Shown: positions 48,897-58,203 of the stretch, in pieces
Layout: every line of letters begins with the position of its first letter
Numbering within the stretch: the stretch's first letter is position 1
NCBI RefSeq assembly: GCF_003646465.1
Contig: NZ_QZEX01000002.1
Location: forward strand, 310,001 to 374,000
Direction: 5' to 3'
DNA length: 64,000 nt
DNA from: Chachezhania antarctica
GTDB lineage: Bacteria; Pseudomonadota; Alphaproteobacteria; Rhodobacterales; Rhodobacteraceae
The notes under the pieces: model-generated
What the model was told of the DNA's origin: nothing
Databases searched by the model: none
Seen by the model: only the letters and a program-made list of their open reading frames with translations
Position numbers and translations under genes: made by a program

Positions 48897-50465
48897 TCAG
48901 TAATCGGTCGGTGCGCCGCCTTCGGCCTTTCGCTTGGTCACGAAGGCGCCCAGTTCCTCGCGGATGGCCTCGTCCATCGGCGGCGCCTCGAAATGGTCGA
49001 CGATGGCGCGATACAGGTGATGTGCGCGTTCCGCCGTCCAGATCCCGCCCGCGGCCATCCAGCCTTCGAAGTTCTTCCAGTCGCTCAGGAACGGCTGGTA
49101 GAAGGCGGTGGTATAGCGGTCCTGCGTGTGCTGCGTGCCGAAGAAATGGCCGTTCTGGCCGACCTCGGCGATGGTCGACAGGGCCATCGCATCGGTGTCG
49201 GTCGCGGTGATCACCGGCTCCATGTAGCGCTGGATCTGTTGCAGGATCTCGCAATCCATAAGGAATTTCTCGGGCGAGGCGATCAGCCCGCCCTCCAGCC
49301 AGCCGGCGGCGTGGTAGACCATGTTGGCCCCCGACTGCACGGCCGACCAGAGCGAATTCGACGTCTCCCACATCGCCTGCCCGTCGGGCACGTTGGCGGC
49401 ACAGGCGCCGGACGCGCGCAACGGCAGCCCGTAGAACCGCGCCAACTGCCCGGTCATCTGGGTTGCGCGCATGTATTCGGGCGTGCCGAAGGCGGGCGCG
49501 CCGGATTTCATGTCGACGTTCGAGGTGAAGGTGCCGAAGACACACGGAGTTCCCGGGCGGACGTACTGGAAGAGGGCTATGGCCGACAGCGCCTCGGCCA
49601 CGGATTGCGCCACCGCGCCGCCCATGGTGACGGGCGCCATGGCACCGGCCAGCGTGAAGGGGCTGACCACCACCGCCTGGCCCCGCCGGGCGAGCCGCAG
49701 GCAACCGTCGATCATCGGCTGGTCGTGCTTCAAGGGCGAGGTGGAGTTGATGTTGGTGTAGAACCGCGGCTTGGCGTCGAATTCTTCATGGGTCAGGCCG
49801 CCGGCGATGCGGACCATCTCCATCGCGTCCTCGACCCGTTCCTTGCCCAGCGAATAAGTGTGAACCACCTTGTCGCCCAGCAGCAGCTTGTCGAACAGCA
49901 CATCCAGATGGCGGACCGACGGATGCAGGTCGACGGGTTCCACCGGGTAGCCGCCTGCGAAATGGATGCAATCGAAGAACTGGGTCAGTTTCAGCAGATC
50001 GCGGCACTGGTTGCGGGTGCCGGGCATCTTGCGGCCCAGTGACAGGTCCCAGTAGTTGGGCGGCGACGACACGTTCCCGAACAGCAGCGTCTTGCCGCCC
50101 ACGGTGATCGTGCGGTCCGGGTTGCGGGGCGTGATGGTGAAGCTGTCGGGCGCCTTGGCCACCATCTCCATCACCCAGTCGCGGCCCATGCGGACGATTT
50201 CGCCGTCCACGGTGCACCCCGCCTCGCGGAACAGCTGCAACGCTTCATCGTTCAGAAAGGCGACGCCCACCTCTTCCAGGATGCGCATCGCGGTGTCGTG
50301 GATCGCCTCGATCCCGTCGGGGCCCAGGGGTTCGGTCGGGCGGTCGATGTTTTCGATCATGCGCCATGGCATCTGTTCGATGATGGCACTGCCCCGCCGC
50401 GCCTTGCGGCCCGCCCTGCCCCCGCCGCGCGCCTTGCGCGGGGCCGGATCTGTGCCATCTGCCAT
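48897..50465 (-). CDS. trimethylamine methyltransferase (MttB) family protein, non-pyrrolysine
   Basis: A 522-residue protein of the MttB superfamily, corrinoid-dependent methyltransferases acting on quaternary and tertiary amines. Visible motifs are HDTAMRILEEVGVAFLNDEA, RGQAVVVSPFTLAGAMAPVT and VFGTFTSNVDMKSGAPAFGT, the barrel segments of the family. The frame contains no in-frame amber codon at the pyrrolysine position, so this belongs to the non-Pyl branch, which includes glycine betaine methyltransferases. No corrinoid protein or methyl-tetrahydrofolate transferase gene is beside it. The basic N-terminus (residues 1-25, Arg/Gly/Ala-rich) is unusual. The start follows AAGGGAG. With sarcosine oxidase 5 kb away it points to methylated-amine catabolism. 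Confidence 0.85.
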   Translation of the reverse strand: MADGTDPAPRKARGGGRAGRKARRGSAIIEQMPWRMIENIDRPTEPLGPDGIEAIHDTAMRILEEVGVAFLNDEALQLFREAGCTVDGEIVRMGRDWVMEMVAKAPDSFTITPRNPDRTITVGGKTLLFGNVSSPPNYWDLSLGRKMPGTRNQCRDLLKLTQFFDCIHFAGGYPVEPVDLHPSVRHLDVLFDKLLLGDKVVHTYSLGKERVEDAMEMVRIAGGLTHEEFDAKPRFYTNINSTSPLKHDQPMIDGCLRLARRGQAVVVSPFTLAGAMAPVTMGGAVAQSVAEALSAIALFQYVRPGTPCVFGTFTSNVDMKSGAPAFGTPEYMRATQMTGQLARFYGLPLRASGACAANVPDGQAMWETSNSLWSAVQSGANMVYHAAGWLEGGLIASPEKFLMDCEILQQIQRYMEPVITATDTDAMALSTIAEVGQNGHFFGTQHTQDRYTTAFYQPFLSDWKNFEGWMAAGGIWTAERAHHLYRAIVDHFEAPPMDEAIREELGAFVTKRKAEGGAPTDY

Positions 50466-50579
50466 CTGGGACTCCCTTGTTGAACGGCTCCACAGGGCCA
50501 GAGGATCGCGCGCCGATCCGGTCCGATTGCGACAGGACTTGTCGCAAACCAGCACTTGGCGCCCAGATTTTCGCCGATC

Positions 50580-51269
50580 TCAGGCGTCGAGCCATTCGGG
50601 CAAGTGGCCGATATCGGGCAGAACCACGTCGGCATGGGGCTGAAGCTCGGCCACCTCGGCCGGGCCTGTCAGCACCGCCACCACCGTCATGCCCGCCGCG
50701 CGCCCGGCGATCAGGTCATGGGTGCTGTCGCCCACCATCACCGTGCGCCCGGGCGCCACGCCGACGCTGCGGCAGAAGGCCAGCAGAGGATCGGGCGACG
50801 GTTTGGCCCCGTGGCCACTGTCGGCCCCGGCCACGAAATCGAACCGTTCCAGCACGCCCGCCGCGCGCAGCTGGGCATGGGCGGAGATCTCGGCATCGTT
50901 GGTCATCACGCCCAGCCGCAGGGACCGCGCCGCAAGGCTGTCGAGGAAACCGGCCAGCGGCACTGCAGGCACCAGCGGCGCAAGGGCCGCGCGTTCGGCC
51001 AGGAACCTGTCGAGGTCATCGATGCTTCTGTCCGGCAGCCCCTGCTGCAGCAGGAACGACGCTTCACGGTTGGTGCCCGCGATCACCGGGCTGTCTGGCC
51101 GGAACGATACGGAGTCCAGATCAAAATGTATCCGGTCGGCCAGATCCTGCTTCAGCGCCGGATCGCCGCCCGACAGGTCCTTTAGCAGGTTCGCGGCCCA
51201 GACGTTCCATGTCCCGCCGAAATCGAACAGCGTGCCGTCCTTGTCGAACAGGATCGCATCGTACCTCAT
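50580..51269 (-). CDS. HAD family hydrolase, phosphoglycolate phosphatase-like
   Basis: A 229-residue HAD phosphatase. It has motif I with FDKDGTLFDFG, motif II threonine in VMTNDAEISA, motif III lysine in GAKPSPDPLL and motif IV in VMVGDSTHDLIAGRAAG. The helical cap follows motif I, so it belongs to subfamily I and is most like phosphoglycolate phosphatases, though FDKDG in place of FDLDG marks a divergent group. The start at 51269 was chosen for its AAGGA site; a GTG at 51284 is also possible. It lies 11 bases after a DUF3572 gene. Confidence 0.85.
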   Translation of the reverse strand: MRYDAILFDKDGTLFDFGGTWNVWAANLLKDLSGGDPALKQDLADRIHFDLDSVSFRPDSPVIAGTNREASFLLQQGLPDRSIDDLDRFLAERAALAPLVPAVPLAGFLDSLAARSLRLGVMTNDAEISAHAQLRAAGVLERFDFVAGADSGHGAKPSPDPLLAFCRSVGVAPGRTVMVGDSTHDLIAGRAAGMTVVAVLTGPAEVAELQPHADVVLPDIGHLPEWLDA

Positions 51270-51280
51270 GGGATTTTCCT

Positions 51281-51559
51281 TCACGTCCAGTTGACCTGTT
51301 GCCCGCCCGGCAACGCCGCCCGCGCGCGCATCACCCGTTCGGGATCTATCCCGCGGCTTTCGGCAAAGGCCATCACCCAGGCGTCATCCAGCATCAGGAA
51401 ATCCAGCACGGCACCCAGGAATTCGGCGTCGCCCGCCCGGTCCCGCAGGTCGTCGATCGACGCGCCGGTCGAGCCCAGGAACACCGGCATCAGGTCGTCC
51501 GAGCCCGCCAGCCAGGTCAGGACGTCCAGCGCGAAGGTTTCTGCCGCGTCAGGATTCAT
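51281..51559 (-). CDS. DUF3572 protein
   Basis: A 92-residue acidic helical protein with AETFALDVLTWLAGSDDLMP, VFLGSTGASIDDLRDRA and FLGAVLDFLMLDDAWVMAF, the pattern of the DUF3572 family, which is found in alphaproteobacteria, often next to pleD. Function unknown. It is divergent from pleD and followed by the HAD phosphatase gene. Confidence 0.85.
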   Translation of the reverse strand: MNPDAAETFALDVLTWLAGSDDLMPVFLGSTGASIDDLRDRAGDAEFLGAVLDFLMLDDAWVMAFAESRGIDPERVMRARAALPGGQQVNWT

Positions 51560-51596
51560 GCAGGAACCTCGCCGAAGGTTGAAAAGTGAAAGAATT

Positions 51597-51636
51597 TATT
51601 AACCAGATTCATGAAAACTGTCCGTAATAGTTAATA
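51597..51636. promoter_or_regulatory. AT-rich divergent promoter region of DUF3572 and pleD
   Basis: TATTAAC (51597-51603) and GTTAATA (51630-51636) form an inverted pair within the 99-base interval separating the two divergent genes. The stretch is AT-rich relative to its surroundings and is the likely promoter of one or both genes. Confidence 0.4.
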
Positions 51637-51658
51637 CAACCCTCGAAAGGGCCGGAGC

Positions 51659-53050
51659 GTGCAGGGCACCATACTGATCCTGGATGGCGTTGCCACCAAC
51701 CGCATCATCCTGAAAGTGCAGCTTTCTGCCGCGTACTATCGTATCGTCCAGGGGACTGATCTCGTTGGGTTGCGCGACCTTGTCAGACGCACCCGGCCCG
51801 ACCTGATCGTGACGGCGATGAAACTGCCCGATGGCACGGCCGAGGACGTGAAGAAGATCCTTTCCGAAGATCCGCCGCAGGCCGCGATCCCCATCCTTGC
51901 GATCGGCAACCAGCGCGACCGCATGGCCCGGCTGAAGGCGCTGGCCGCCGGCATCGACGACGTGCTGGAACAGCCGCTGAACGATCTGGTGTTCCAAGCC
52001 CGGATCCGCAGCCTCCTGCGCCTGCGCGACGGGGCCGAGGACCTGCCCGCCATGACCGGAGAGGTACTGGGCTTCGCCGAGGCCCCGACGGCCTATTCCG
52101 GCCCCTCCCGCGTGGCGCTTGTCACGGCGCAGGCAGAAACCGGGACAGTCTGGCGCAGTCAGCTGGCCAGCAAGACACGGCACAGCCTGCGCACCTTCCG
52201 TCTGGGCGATATCCAGGGGCTGATGACGCAACCCGTGCCCGATGCCATCGTGATCGAGATCCCGCGCCGCGATCCCGCCCCGGCCCTGTCGCTGATGTCG
52301 GAACTGTTCGCGCGCAGCTCCACCGCCAATTGCGTCGTGATCGCACTGGCGGAAGGGGCCGAACCGCACAGCCTCGCCGATGCGCTGGATCGCGGGGCGC
52401 AGGATGTGATGGCGGGCGGCTTCGACGCGGAAGAACTGGCCCTGCGGCTGGAGCTCGACTTGGCCCGCAAGGCGCGGCGCGACCGGCTGCGGTCCACCGT
52501 CAGGGCCGGCCTGCGCGCCGCGGTGCTGGACCCGATGACCGGGCTCTACAACCGTCGTTATGCCCTGCCCTATCTCACCTCGGCCCTGCGGGACACGATC
52601 GGAACCCGGGGCGACCTTGCGCTGATGATGGCCGATCTCGACCATTTCAAGCAGATCAACGACCACTACGGCCATGCCGCGGGCGACGCCGTTCTGATCG
52701 AGACGGCGCAGCGTCTGCGCCTGATGTTCGAACCCGACGACATGATCGCCCGTGTCGGGGGGGAAGAATTCCTGATCGCCATTCCCGGCGTCAAGGCCAA
52801 CGATGCCTCGCGCATCGCCCGCCGGATCTGCGCGGAAATCAACGGCCGGCCGTTCCGCATCGCCGGGGCCGAACGCCCCGTGGACGTGACCATCAGCGTC
52901 GGCGTGGTGACGATCTCGGCCGGACGGATCGGCGCGGCGGGCACCGACGAACAGCTGGCAACCCGCCTCATCGACCAGGCTGACCAGGCCCTTTACCAAT
53001 CCAAGGCAGCCGGACGAAACCGGTTCAAGACCATCGAAGCAGCCGCCTGA
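51659..53050 (+). CDS. pleD: PleD-like diguanylate cyclase with two receiver domains
   Basis: A 463-residue protein with the PleD layout: receiver 1 (about 1-120), degenerate receiver 2 (about 145-280) and GGDEF (about 290-460) with DPMTGLYNRRYALPYL, DHFKQINDHYGH and the active site RVGGEEF. It should form c-di-GMP. In receiver 1 the position of the phosphorylated aspartate (Asp53 in Caulobacter PleD) is alanine, in VTAMKLPDG, and the acidic pair is reduced to LILDG. The inhibitory RxxD site is EPDD. Control by phosphorylation and product inhibition therefore looks lost. The start is a GTG. It is divergent from DUF3572. Confidence 0.87.
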   Translation: MQGTILILDGVATNRIILKVQLSAAYYRIVQGTDLVGLRDLVRRTRPDLIVTAMKLPDGTAEDVKKILSEDPPQAAIPILAIGNQRDRMARLKALAAGIDDVLEQPLNDLVFQARIRSLLRLRDGAEDLPAMTGEVLGFAEAPTAYSGPSRVALVTAQAETGTVWRSQLASKTRHSLRTFRLGDIQGLMTQPVPDAIVIEIPRRDPAPALSLMSELFARSSTANCVVIALAEGAEPHSLADALDRGAQDVMAGGFDAEELALRLELDLARKARRDRLRSTVRAGLRAAVLDPMTGLYNRRYALPYLTSALRDTIGTRGDLALMMADLDHFKQINDHYGHAAGDAVLIETAQRLRLMFEPDDMIARVGGEEFLIAIPGVKANDASRIARRICAEINGRPFRIAGAERPVDVTISVGVVTISAGRIGAAGTDEQLATRLIDQADQALYQSKAAGRNRFKTIEAAA

Positions 53051-53055
53051 CATGA

Positions 53056-53085
53056 AAAACGCCCCGTCGCAGGACGGGGCGTTTT
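53056..53085. terminator. strong bidirectional terminator between pleD and sodB
   Basis: A perfect 13-bp stem AAAACGCCCCGTC/GACGGGGCGTTTT with a 4-base loop. A-run and T-run sides make it an intrinsic terminator on both strands, serving the convergent pleD and sodB genes. Confidence 0.88.
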
Positions 53086-53114
53086 CGTAGCGTCAAAGCC
53101 TGAACCGGCCGGGA

Positions 53115-53714
53115 TCACATGCGCGAGGCGACGTTTTCCCAGTTCACGAGGTTGTTCAGGAAGTTTTCCAGATACGCGGGGCGCTTGTTGCGGAAATCGA
53201 TGTAGTAGGAATGCTCCCACACGTCGCAGCCCAGCAGCGCGGTCTGGCCGAAGCACACCGGGTTCACGCCGTTTTCGGTCTTGGTGACCTTCAGGCTGCC
53301 ATCGGTGTCCTTCACCAGCCACGCCCAGCCCGAACCGAACTGGCCGCCACCGGCGGTGGCAAACTGCGACTTGAACTCATCGACCGAACCGAACGCTTCG
53401 GTCAGCGCCTTTTCCAGCTCGCCCGGCATGGCCGACGAACCCGGGCCCATCATTTCCCAGAACTGGTTGTGGTTCCACAGCTGGCTGATGTTGTTGAAGA
53501 TACCCGACTGGGCCACCGAGGACTTGTCGTACGTGCCCTTGATGATCTCTTCCAGCGACTTGCCGTCCCATTCGGTCCCGGCAATCGCCTTGTTGCCGTT
53601 GTCGACATAGGCCTTGTGGTGAATGTCGTGGTGATATTCCAGGGTTTCTTTCGACATGCCCTTGGACGCAAGCGCGTCGTGTGCATAAGGAAGATCCGGA
53701 AGTTCAAAAGCCAT
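53115..53714 (-). CDS. sodB: superoxide dismutase, Fe/Mn family (iron type likely)
   Basis: A 199-residue cytosolic enzyme that converts superoxide to oxygen and hydrogen peroxide. It has the N-terminal FELPDLPYAHDALASKGMSK, the metal ligands in EYHHDIHHKAYVDN and LWNHNQFWE, and the signature DVWEHSYYIDFRNKRPAYL with the aspartate and histidine ligands. Features such as QFGSGWAWLV and overall length near 195 favour the iron form, but metal choice cannot be proved by sequence. The start follows AGGGGG. It faces pleD across a shared terminator. Confidence 0.94.
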   Translation of the reverse strand: MAFELPDLPYAHDALASKGMSKETLEYHHDIHHKAYVDNGNKAIAGTEWDGKSLEEIIKGTYDKSSVAQSGIFNNISQLWNHNQFWEMMGPGSSAMPGELEKALTEAFGSVDEFKSQFATAGGGQFGSGWAWLVKDTDGSLKVTKTENGVNPVCFGQTALLGCDVWEHSYYIDFRNKRPAYLENFLNNLVNWENVASRM

Positions 53715-53823
53715 TTGGGGCCCCCTGAATGATTACAATTGTCTGTGCTTTACATGCGTCTCGGCCCCCCGCAGGTCAAGGCCCGAGAGGGTCGCGTCTG
53801 CGCGCGACCTGCATGCGCGCGCC

Positions 53824-54591
53824 ATGCTGAACGATCTGCAGAAGGCCTTCTGGCGGTTCCGCGGTGCCTATCCGGGCAGCCTGAACGGCGTTCCTTTCAG
53901 GTTTGACCCGCTTCACACCAAGTTCTGGCGCAAATGCAGCCGGAACGGGTGGGAGCCCGAAACATTTGATGTGCTCGACGGCCATTTGTCGCCGGACCAC
54001 GATTATCTGGACATCGGCGCCTGGATCGGGCCCACGGTGCTTTATGCCGCGAAGAAGGCCCGCAAGGTCTGGGCGTTCGAACCCGACCGCGAGGCGTTTC
54101 GCGCGCTCGACTGGAACCTGTCGCTGAACGGGCTCGACAACGTGGGTGCTTTTGCCGCGGCTGTCGCGGGCGAAACCGGCGTGGCCCGGATGGCCAGTTT
54201 CCGGGGCGAACCCGGCGACAGCATGACGAGCCTTCTGAACCCCGACGGCGCCCACGGCATGGATGTGCTGACCCTCGACTGGGCCGTGTTCGAAGACGCG
54301 GTCGACCTGTCGAAGGTGTCGCTGGTAAAGCTCGACGTCGAAGGCGCCGAGTTCGACCTGATCCCGCGCCTTCTTCCCTGGCTGAAGAAACAACGCCCGG
54401 CGCTGTATCTCTCGACCCATGGCCCCTACTTACCGGAAGCGGAGCGCGCCGACGCGTTGGCCCAACTGGCCGACGCACTGTCGTTCTACCCCAGCATCCG
54501 GGACGTCAAGACAGGCACGACGGGCCGCGACGCGCTGACCGGAGACCGCGCGCTGCAAAAGTTCCCGTCGTTCCTGCTGACAGCCGGCTGA
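53824..54591 (+). CDS. FkbM family methyltransferase
   Basis: A 255-residue SAM-dependent methyltransferase of the FkbM class. The SAM site is DYLDIGAWIGPTVLYAAK (about residues 60-77), with the acidic loop VWAFEPDREAFRAL, and the catalytic-side segment VKLDVEGAEFDLIPRLLP. Members O-methylate sugars or other small molecules. No signal peptide. It stands alone between sodB (divergent) and soxG (convergent, 2-base gap), so the target is unknown. Confidence 0.85.
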   Translation: MLNDLQKAFWRFRGAYPGSLNGVPFRFDPLHTKFWRKCSRNGWEPETFDVLDGHLSPDHDYLDIGAWIGPTVLYAAKKARKVWAFEPDREAFRALDWNLSLNGLDNVGAFAAAVAGETGVARMASFRGEPGDSMTSLLNPDGAHGMDVLTLDWAVFEDAVDLSKVSLVKLDVEGAEFDLIPRLLPWLKKQRPALYLSTHGPYLPEAERADALAQLADALSFYPSIRDVKTGTTGRDALTGDRALQKFPSFLLTAG

Positions 54592-54593
54592 TC

Positions 54594-55175
54594 TTACCCC
54601 GCCGGGGCAAGACCCACCGCTGAACCGGGCTGCGCGGCCGTCTTCAGCAGCGCAAAGACATAGTCCGCGACGGACCGGAAGCAGATCACGCTGGCGGTTT
54701 CGTCGTCGGTAAACCAGATCGCCGCCGGCACCTGCGCCAGGCGCGTCCGGCGCATCTGGCCCACCGCGCAACCTTCGACCGACAGATCGGCCGGGGACAG
54801 CTTGGCCAGCACCTCGCGCGACAGGGCCCCTTCCAGCCGGAACATCGCCCGCGCGTCCGACACATCGGCGGCCGAGGCGAAATCCTTGGCCATCGTGTCC
54901 TCCATCTTCGGCACGGACGGGGCGGCGTCGGCATAGGCGCACAGGACCAGCAGTTCGTCGGGCGACATCCAGGCGATGGCGCCCTCCGCCCCGGTCTCGA
55001 TCCGGCCGGTCGCGGGCATCTCGGCCTTGGTCAAGCCCGTCGCCGCTTCCTTGACCGAAGCCAGCCCAAGATCGCCGCGCACGGTGATCATGCCCTGCAA
55101 CGGCGCCTCGGCCACCCGGACCAGACCGCCAAAGGACTTGCCGCCCAAGGCGGTCACGGATTTCACGTCAGACAT
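54594..55175 (-). CDS. soxG: sarcosine oxidase subunit gamma
   Basis: A 193-residue subunit of heterotetrameric sarcosine oxidase, which converts sarcosine and tetrahydrofolate to glycine and 5,10-methylene-tetrahydrofolate. Family segments are GGLVRVAEAPLQGMITVRGD, AIAWMSPDELLVLC and AMFRLEGALSREVLAKL. Its start overlaps the soxA stop by eight bases, with GGGGAG upstream. It is the last gene of the operon. Confidence 0.92.
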   Translation of the reverse strand: MSDVKSVTALGGKSFGGLVRVAEAPLQGMITVRGDLGLASVKEAATGLTKAEMPATGRIETGAEGAIAWMSPDELLVLCAYADAAPSVPKMEDTMAKDFASAADVSDARAMFRLEGALSREVLAKLSPADLSVEGCAVGQMRRTRLAQVPAAIWFTDDETASVICFRSVADYVFALLKTAAQPGSAVGLAPAG

Positions 55176-58100
55176 TCTGCTTCTCCCCTTCGGGGTCGTA
55201 GAAGACCGGGCTCACGATCCGGGCGCGGTAGGTCTTTTCATCAGTGCCGGGGAATTCCAGCACCTCGCCCATCCGATCGGGGCCCCGATGGACAAGCCCC
55301 ATCGCGATGCCGCAGCCCAGCGTGGGCGAATGATAGGAGGAGGTCACGCGGCCTTGCGTGATCCGCTGGCCATTCGCGTTGATGCCTTCGCCAACGGCAT
55401 AAGCGCCATCGGGCAGGACCGAGCCATCCAGCGTCTGCAGCCCCACCAGTTTCCAGCGATCCGGATCCATCATGTGCGCCCGCGCCTGCGCGCGCTTGCC
55501 GATGTAATCTTCCTTCTTCTTCGAAATCGCCCAGTCGAGCCCCAGATCCTGCGGGATCACGGTACCGTCGGTTTCGTCCCCGATCATGATGAAGCCCTTT
55601 TCGGCCCGCATGATGTGAAGCGCCTCGGTCCCGTAGGGCATGACGCCGTAGACCTTGCCGGCCTCCATCAACTTTTCCCACAGCGCCAGCCCCTGCCCCG
55701 CACGGACGGAGATTTCGAAGCTGAGCTCGCCCGAGAACGAGATCCGGTAGACCCGCACGGGGATGCCCGCGATCTTGCCATCGGCCCAGGCCATGAAGGG
55801 CAGCGCATCGGCGCTCAGGTCCATGCCGCCCAAGGCTTCCAGAAGCGTGCGCGCCTTCGGGCCCACGACGGCGATCTGGGCGTATTGTTCGGTCACGTTG
55901 ACCACGTGCACCTTCCAGTTCCACCATTCGGTCTGGAGCCATTCCTCCATATGCGCATGGATCCGGTCGGCCCCGCCGGTGGTGGTGTGGCAGAGCCACG
56001 ATTCCTGGCTGATCCGGGCGACGACACCGTCATCGGTCAGGAACCCGTTTTCCGAACACATGAGCCCGTAGCGGCAGCGGCGCGGTTTCAGATTGCTCAT
56101 CATGTTGGTGTAGAGCATGTCTAGGAACCGCCCCGCATCCGGCCCCTTGACCAAGAGCTTGCCGAGGGTCGAGGCATCGAGCAGCCCGACATTTTCGCGC
56201 GTGTTCGTGACCTCGCGCATCACGGCGTCGTGCACGCTCTCGCCCTTCTGCGGGATCGCGTAGGGGCGGCGCCAGTGGCCCACCGGTTCCCAGTCGGCGC
56301 CCTGTGCGTCGAGCCAGCCGTGAATCGGCGTCTTGCGAACGGGCTGGAAGATTTCGCCGCGTGCCTCGCCTGCGATGGCGCCCATCGAGATCGGCGTGTA
56401 GGGCGGGCGGAATGTCGTCGTGCCGACCTGCGGAATGGGCTTGCCAAGCGCATTGGCAAGGACCGCCAGACCATTGATATTGGACAGCTTCCCCTGATCC
56501 GTCGCCATGCCCAGCGTGGTATAGCGCTTGGTGTGTTCGACGCTCTCGAACCCTTCGCGGGCGGCGAGTTCGACGTCCGTCACCTTCACGTCGTTCTGGA
56601 AATCCAGCCAGCTTTTCGACTTCAGGTGATAATCCGCCCGGCCCGGCATCTGCCAGACCGGCAGCATCGGCGCCTCGGTCGCGGTCTCGACCGAGGGGCG
56701 CTTAGACGTCTTCGCCTTGAAGCCTGCGCCATTGGCCGCGTCCGCGCCGGCCGAACGGGCATCCTGAATCACGGCCGCCAGTTCCATCGGCCCGCTGGTC
56801 GACCCTGCCGTGCGCACCATGGCCTGGCCGTCGGCACCTGTGGGCGGGCGCGAGAAATCGGGAAGGAAATGGGCCTGCGCCTCGTCCCACAGAAGCTTGC
56901 CGCCCGTGTGCGACCACAGGTGCACGGCCGGGGACCAACCGCCCGACATGGCGACGCCGTCGCAGGCGATCTCCTCCATCGCGCCGCCGGTGCCGTTGGT
57001 CATACAGATCTGGATGTGTTTCACCCGCTTGCCGCCCGACACCTTGCCGATGCCCCGGCCGCAATCCACGCGGATACCGGCGTTCCGGGCCTCGCCCATC
57101 AGCTCTCCGCCGCCGCCTTCGCGCGCGTCGAGGATGCGCAGCACCTCGACCCCCGCCGCGTTCAGCAGCAGCGCGGTGCGGTAGCCATCGTCGTTGTTCG
57201 TGGCCACGACCATCCGCTTGCCCGGCACCACGCCCCAGTTTTCCTGGAAATCGCGCACGGCCGAGGCCAGCATCACGCCCGGCACATCGTTGCCGGCAAA
57301 GGCCAGCGGGCGTTCGATGGCGCCGGTCGCGGTGACAATCTGCTTGGCGCGGATCCGCCACAGCCGGTGACGCGGCCCGTCCTTGTCCGGCGTGTGATCG
57401 GTCAGCCGTTCGTAGCCCAGCACGTAGCCATGATCGTAGACCCCGGCCCCCATCGCACGCAGGCGCAGGGTGACGTTGGGCATCGCCTCAAGCTCGGCCA
57501 CGGTCCGGTCGACCCAGGCGCTGGCCGCAAGGCCGTCGATAATCCCGCCATCGACGGGCGAGCGTCCGCCCCAGACGGCGGTCTGTTCGAAGAGCAGCAC
57601 CTTCGCCCCGGCATCGGCCGCGGCTTTCGCCGCCGTCAGGCCGGCCACGCCGCCACCGATCACCAGCACGTCGGTGTGCGTGTTGAAATGTTCGTAGGTA
57701 TCGGCGTCCTTTTCTTCCGGCGCGCGGCCAAGGCCTGCCGACTGGCGGATGAAGGGCTCGTAGACCGATTTCCAGAAGGCGCGCGGGTATAGGAACGTCT
57801 TGTAGTAGAACCCCGCCGGCAGGAAGCGCGACAGATGCGCATTCACCGCGCCGATATCATGGTCGAGGCTGGGCCAGCGGTTCTGAGACACGGCCGTGAG
57901 CCCGTCGAACAGTTCTGTCGTAGTGGCGCGCTGGTTGGGTTCCATCCGGGCGCCGTGGCCGAGGTTGACCAGCGCGTTGGGCTCTTCCGCGCCGGAGGCC
58001 ACGATGCCGCGCGGGCGGTGATACTTGAACGACCGGCCGACCAGCATCTGGTTATTGGCCAGAAGGGCCGAGGCAAGCGTGTCGCCGGCGAAGCCGTCGA

Positions 58101-58179
58101 GGGTCTTGCCGTCAAAGGTAAAGGTGATCTTGTCCGAGCGGTCGATCAGGCGGCCGCGGTCCTGGAGGCGGTAGCTCAT
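55168..58179 (-). CDS. soxA: sarcosine oxidase subunit alpha
   Basis: A 1003-residue subunit with three parts: an N-terminal ferredoxin-like fold (FTFDGKTLDGFAGDTLASAL, then SFKYHRPRGIVASG), a central NAD/FAD-type domain with VLVIGGGVAGLTAAKAAADA and VTATGAIERPLAFAGNDVPG, and a C-terminal aminomethyltransferase (GcvT-like) domain from about residue 600 with LLDASTLGKLLVKGPDAG and ALHIMRAEKGFIMIGDE. The last domain binds tetrahydrofolate and captures the formaldehyde-level carbon. The start at 58179 has CAGGGA upstream; the longer open frame to 58464 is an artefact. soxD lies 61 bases upstream, with a repeat half copy between. Confidence 0.95.
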   Translation of the reverse strand: MSYRLQDRGRLIDRSDKITFTFDGKTLDGFAGDTLASALLANNQMLVGRSFKYHRPRGIVASGAEEPNALVNLGHGARMEPNQRATTTELFDGLTAVSQNRWPSLDHDIGAVNAHLSRFLPAGFYYKTFLYPRAFWKSVYEPFIRQSAGLGRAPEEKDADTYEHFNTHTDVLVIGGGVAGLTAAKAAADAGAKVLLFEQTAVWGGRSPVDGGIIDGLAASAWVDRTVAELEAMPNVTLRLRAMGAGVYDHGYVLGYERLTDHTPDKDGPRHRLWRIRAKQIVTATGAIERPLAFAGNDVPGVMLASAVRDFQENWGVVPGKRMVVATNNDDGYRTALLLNAAGVEVLRILDAREGGGGELMGEARNAGIRVDCGRGIGKVSGGKRVKHIQICMTNGTGGAMEEIACDGVAMSGGWSPAVHLWSHTGGKLLWDEAQAHFLPDFSRPPTGADGQAMVRTAGSTSGPMELAAVIQDARSAGADAANGAGFKAKTSKRPSVETATEAPMLPVWQMPGRADYHLKSKSWLDFQNDVKVTDVELAAREGFESVEHTKRYTTLGMATDQGKLSNINGLAVLANALGKPIPQVGTTTFRPPYTPISMGAIAGEARGEIFQPVRKTPIHGWLDAQGADWEPVGHWRRPYAIPQKGESVHDAVMREVTNTRENVGLLDASTLGKLLVKGPDAGRFLDMLYTNMMSNLKPRRCRYGLMCSENGFLTDDGVVARISQESWLCHTTTGGADRIHAHMEEWLQTEWWNWKVHVVNVTEQYAQIAVVGPKARTLLEALGGMDLSADALPFMAWADGKIAGIPVRVYRISFSGELSFEISVRAGQGLALWEKLMEAGKVYGVMPYGTEALHIMRAEKGFIMIGDETDGTVIPQDLGLDWAISKKKEDYIGKRAQARAHMMDPDRWKLVGLQTLDGSVLPDGAYAVGEGINANGQRITQGRVTSSYHSPTLGCGIAMGLVHRGPDRMGEVLEFPGTDEKTYRARIVSPVFYDPEGEKQNV

Positions 58180-58203
58180 GAACGGGTTCCCTGGCCACGA
58201 AGT

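Noticed and set aside
48897-50465. Pyrrolysine-encoding amber codon in the MttB-family gene
   Set aside because: The frame is continuous with no internal TAG, so it belongs to the non-pyrrolysine branch.
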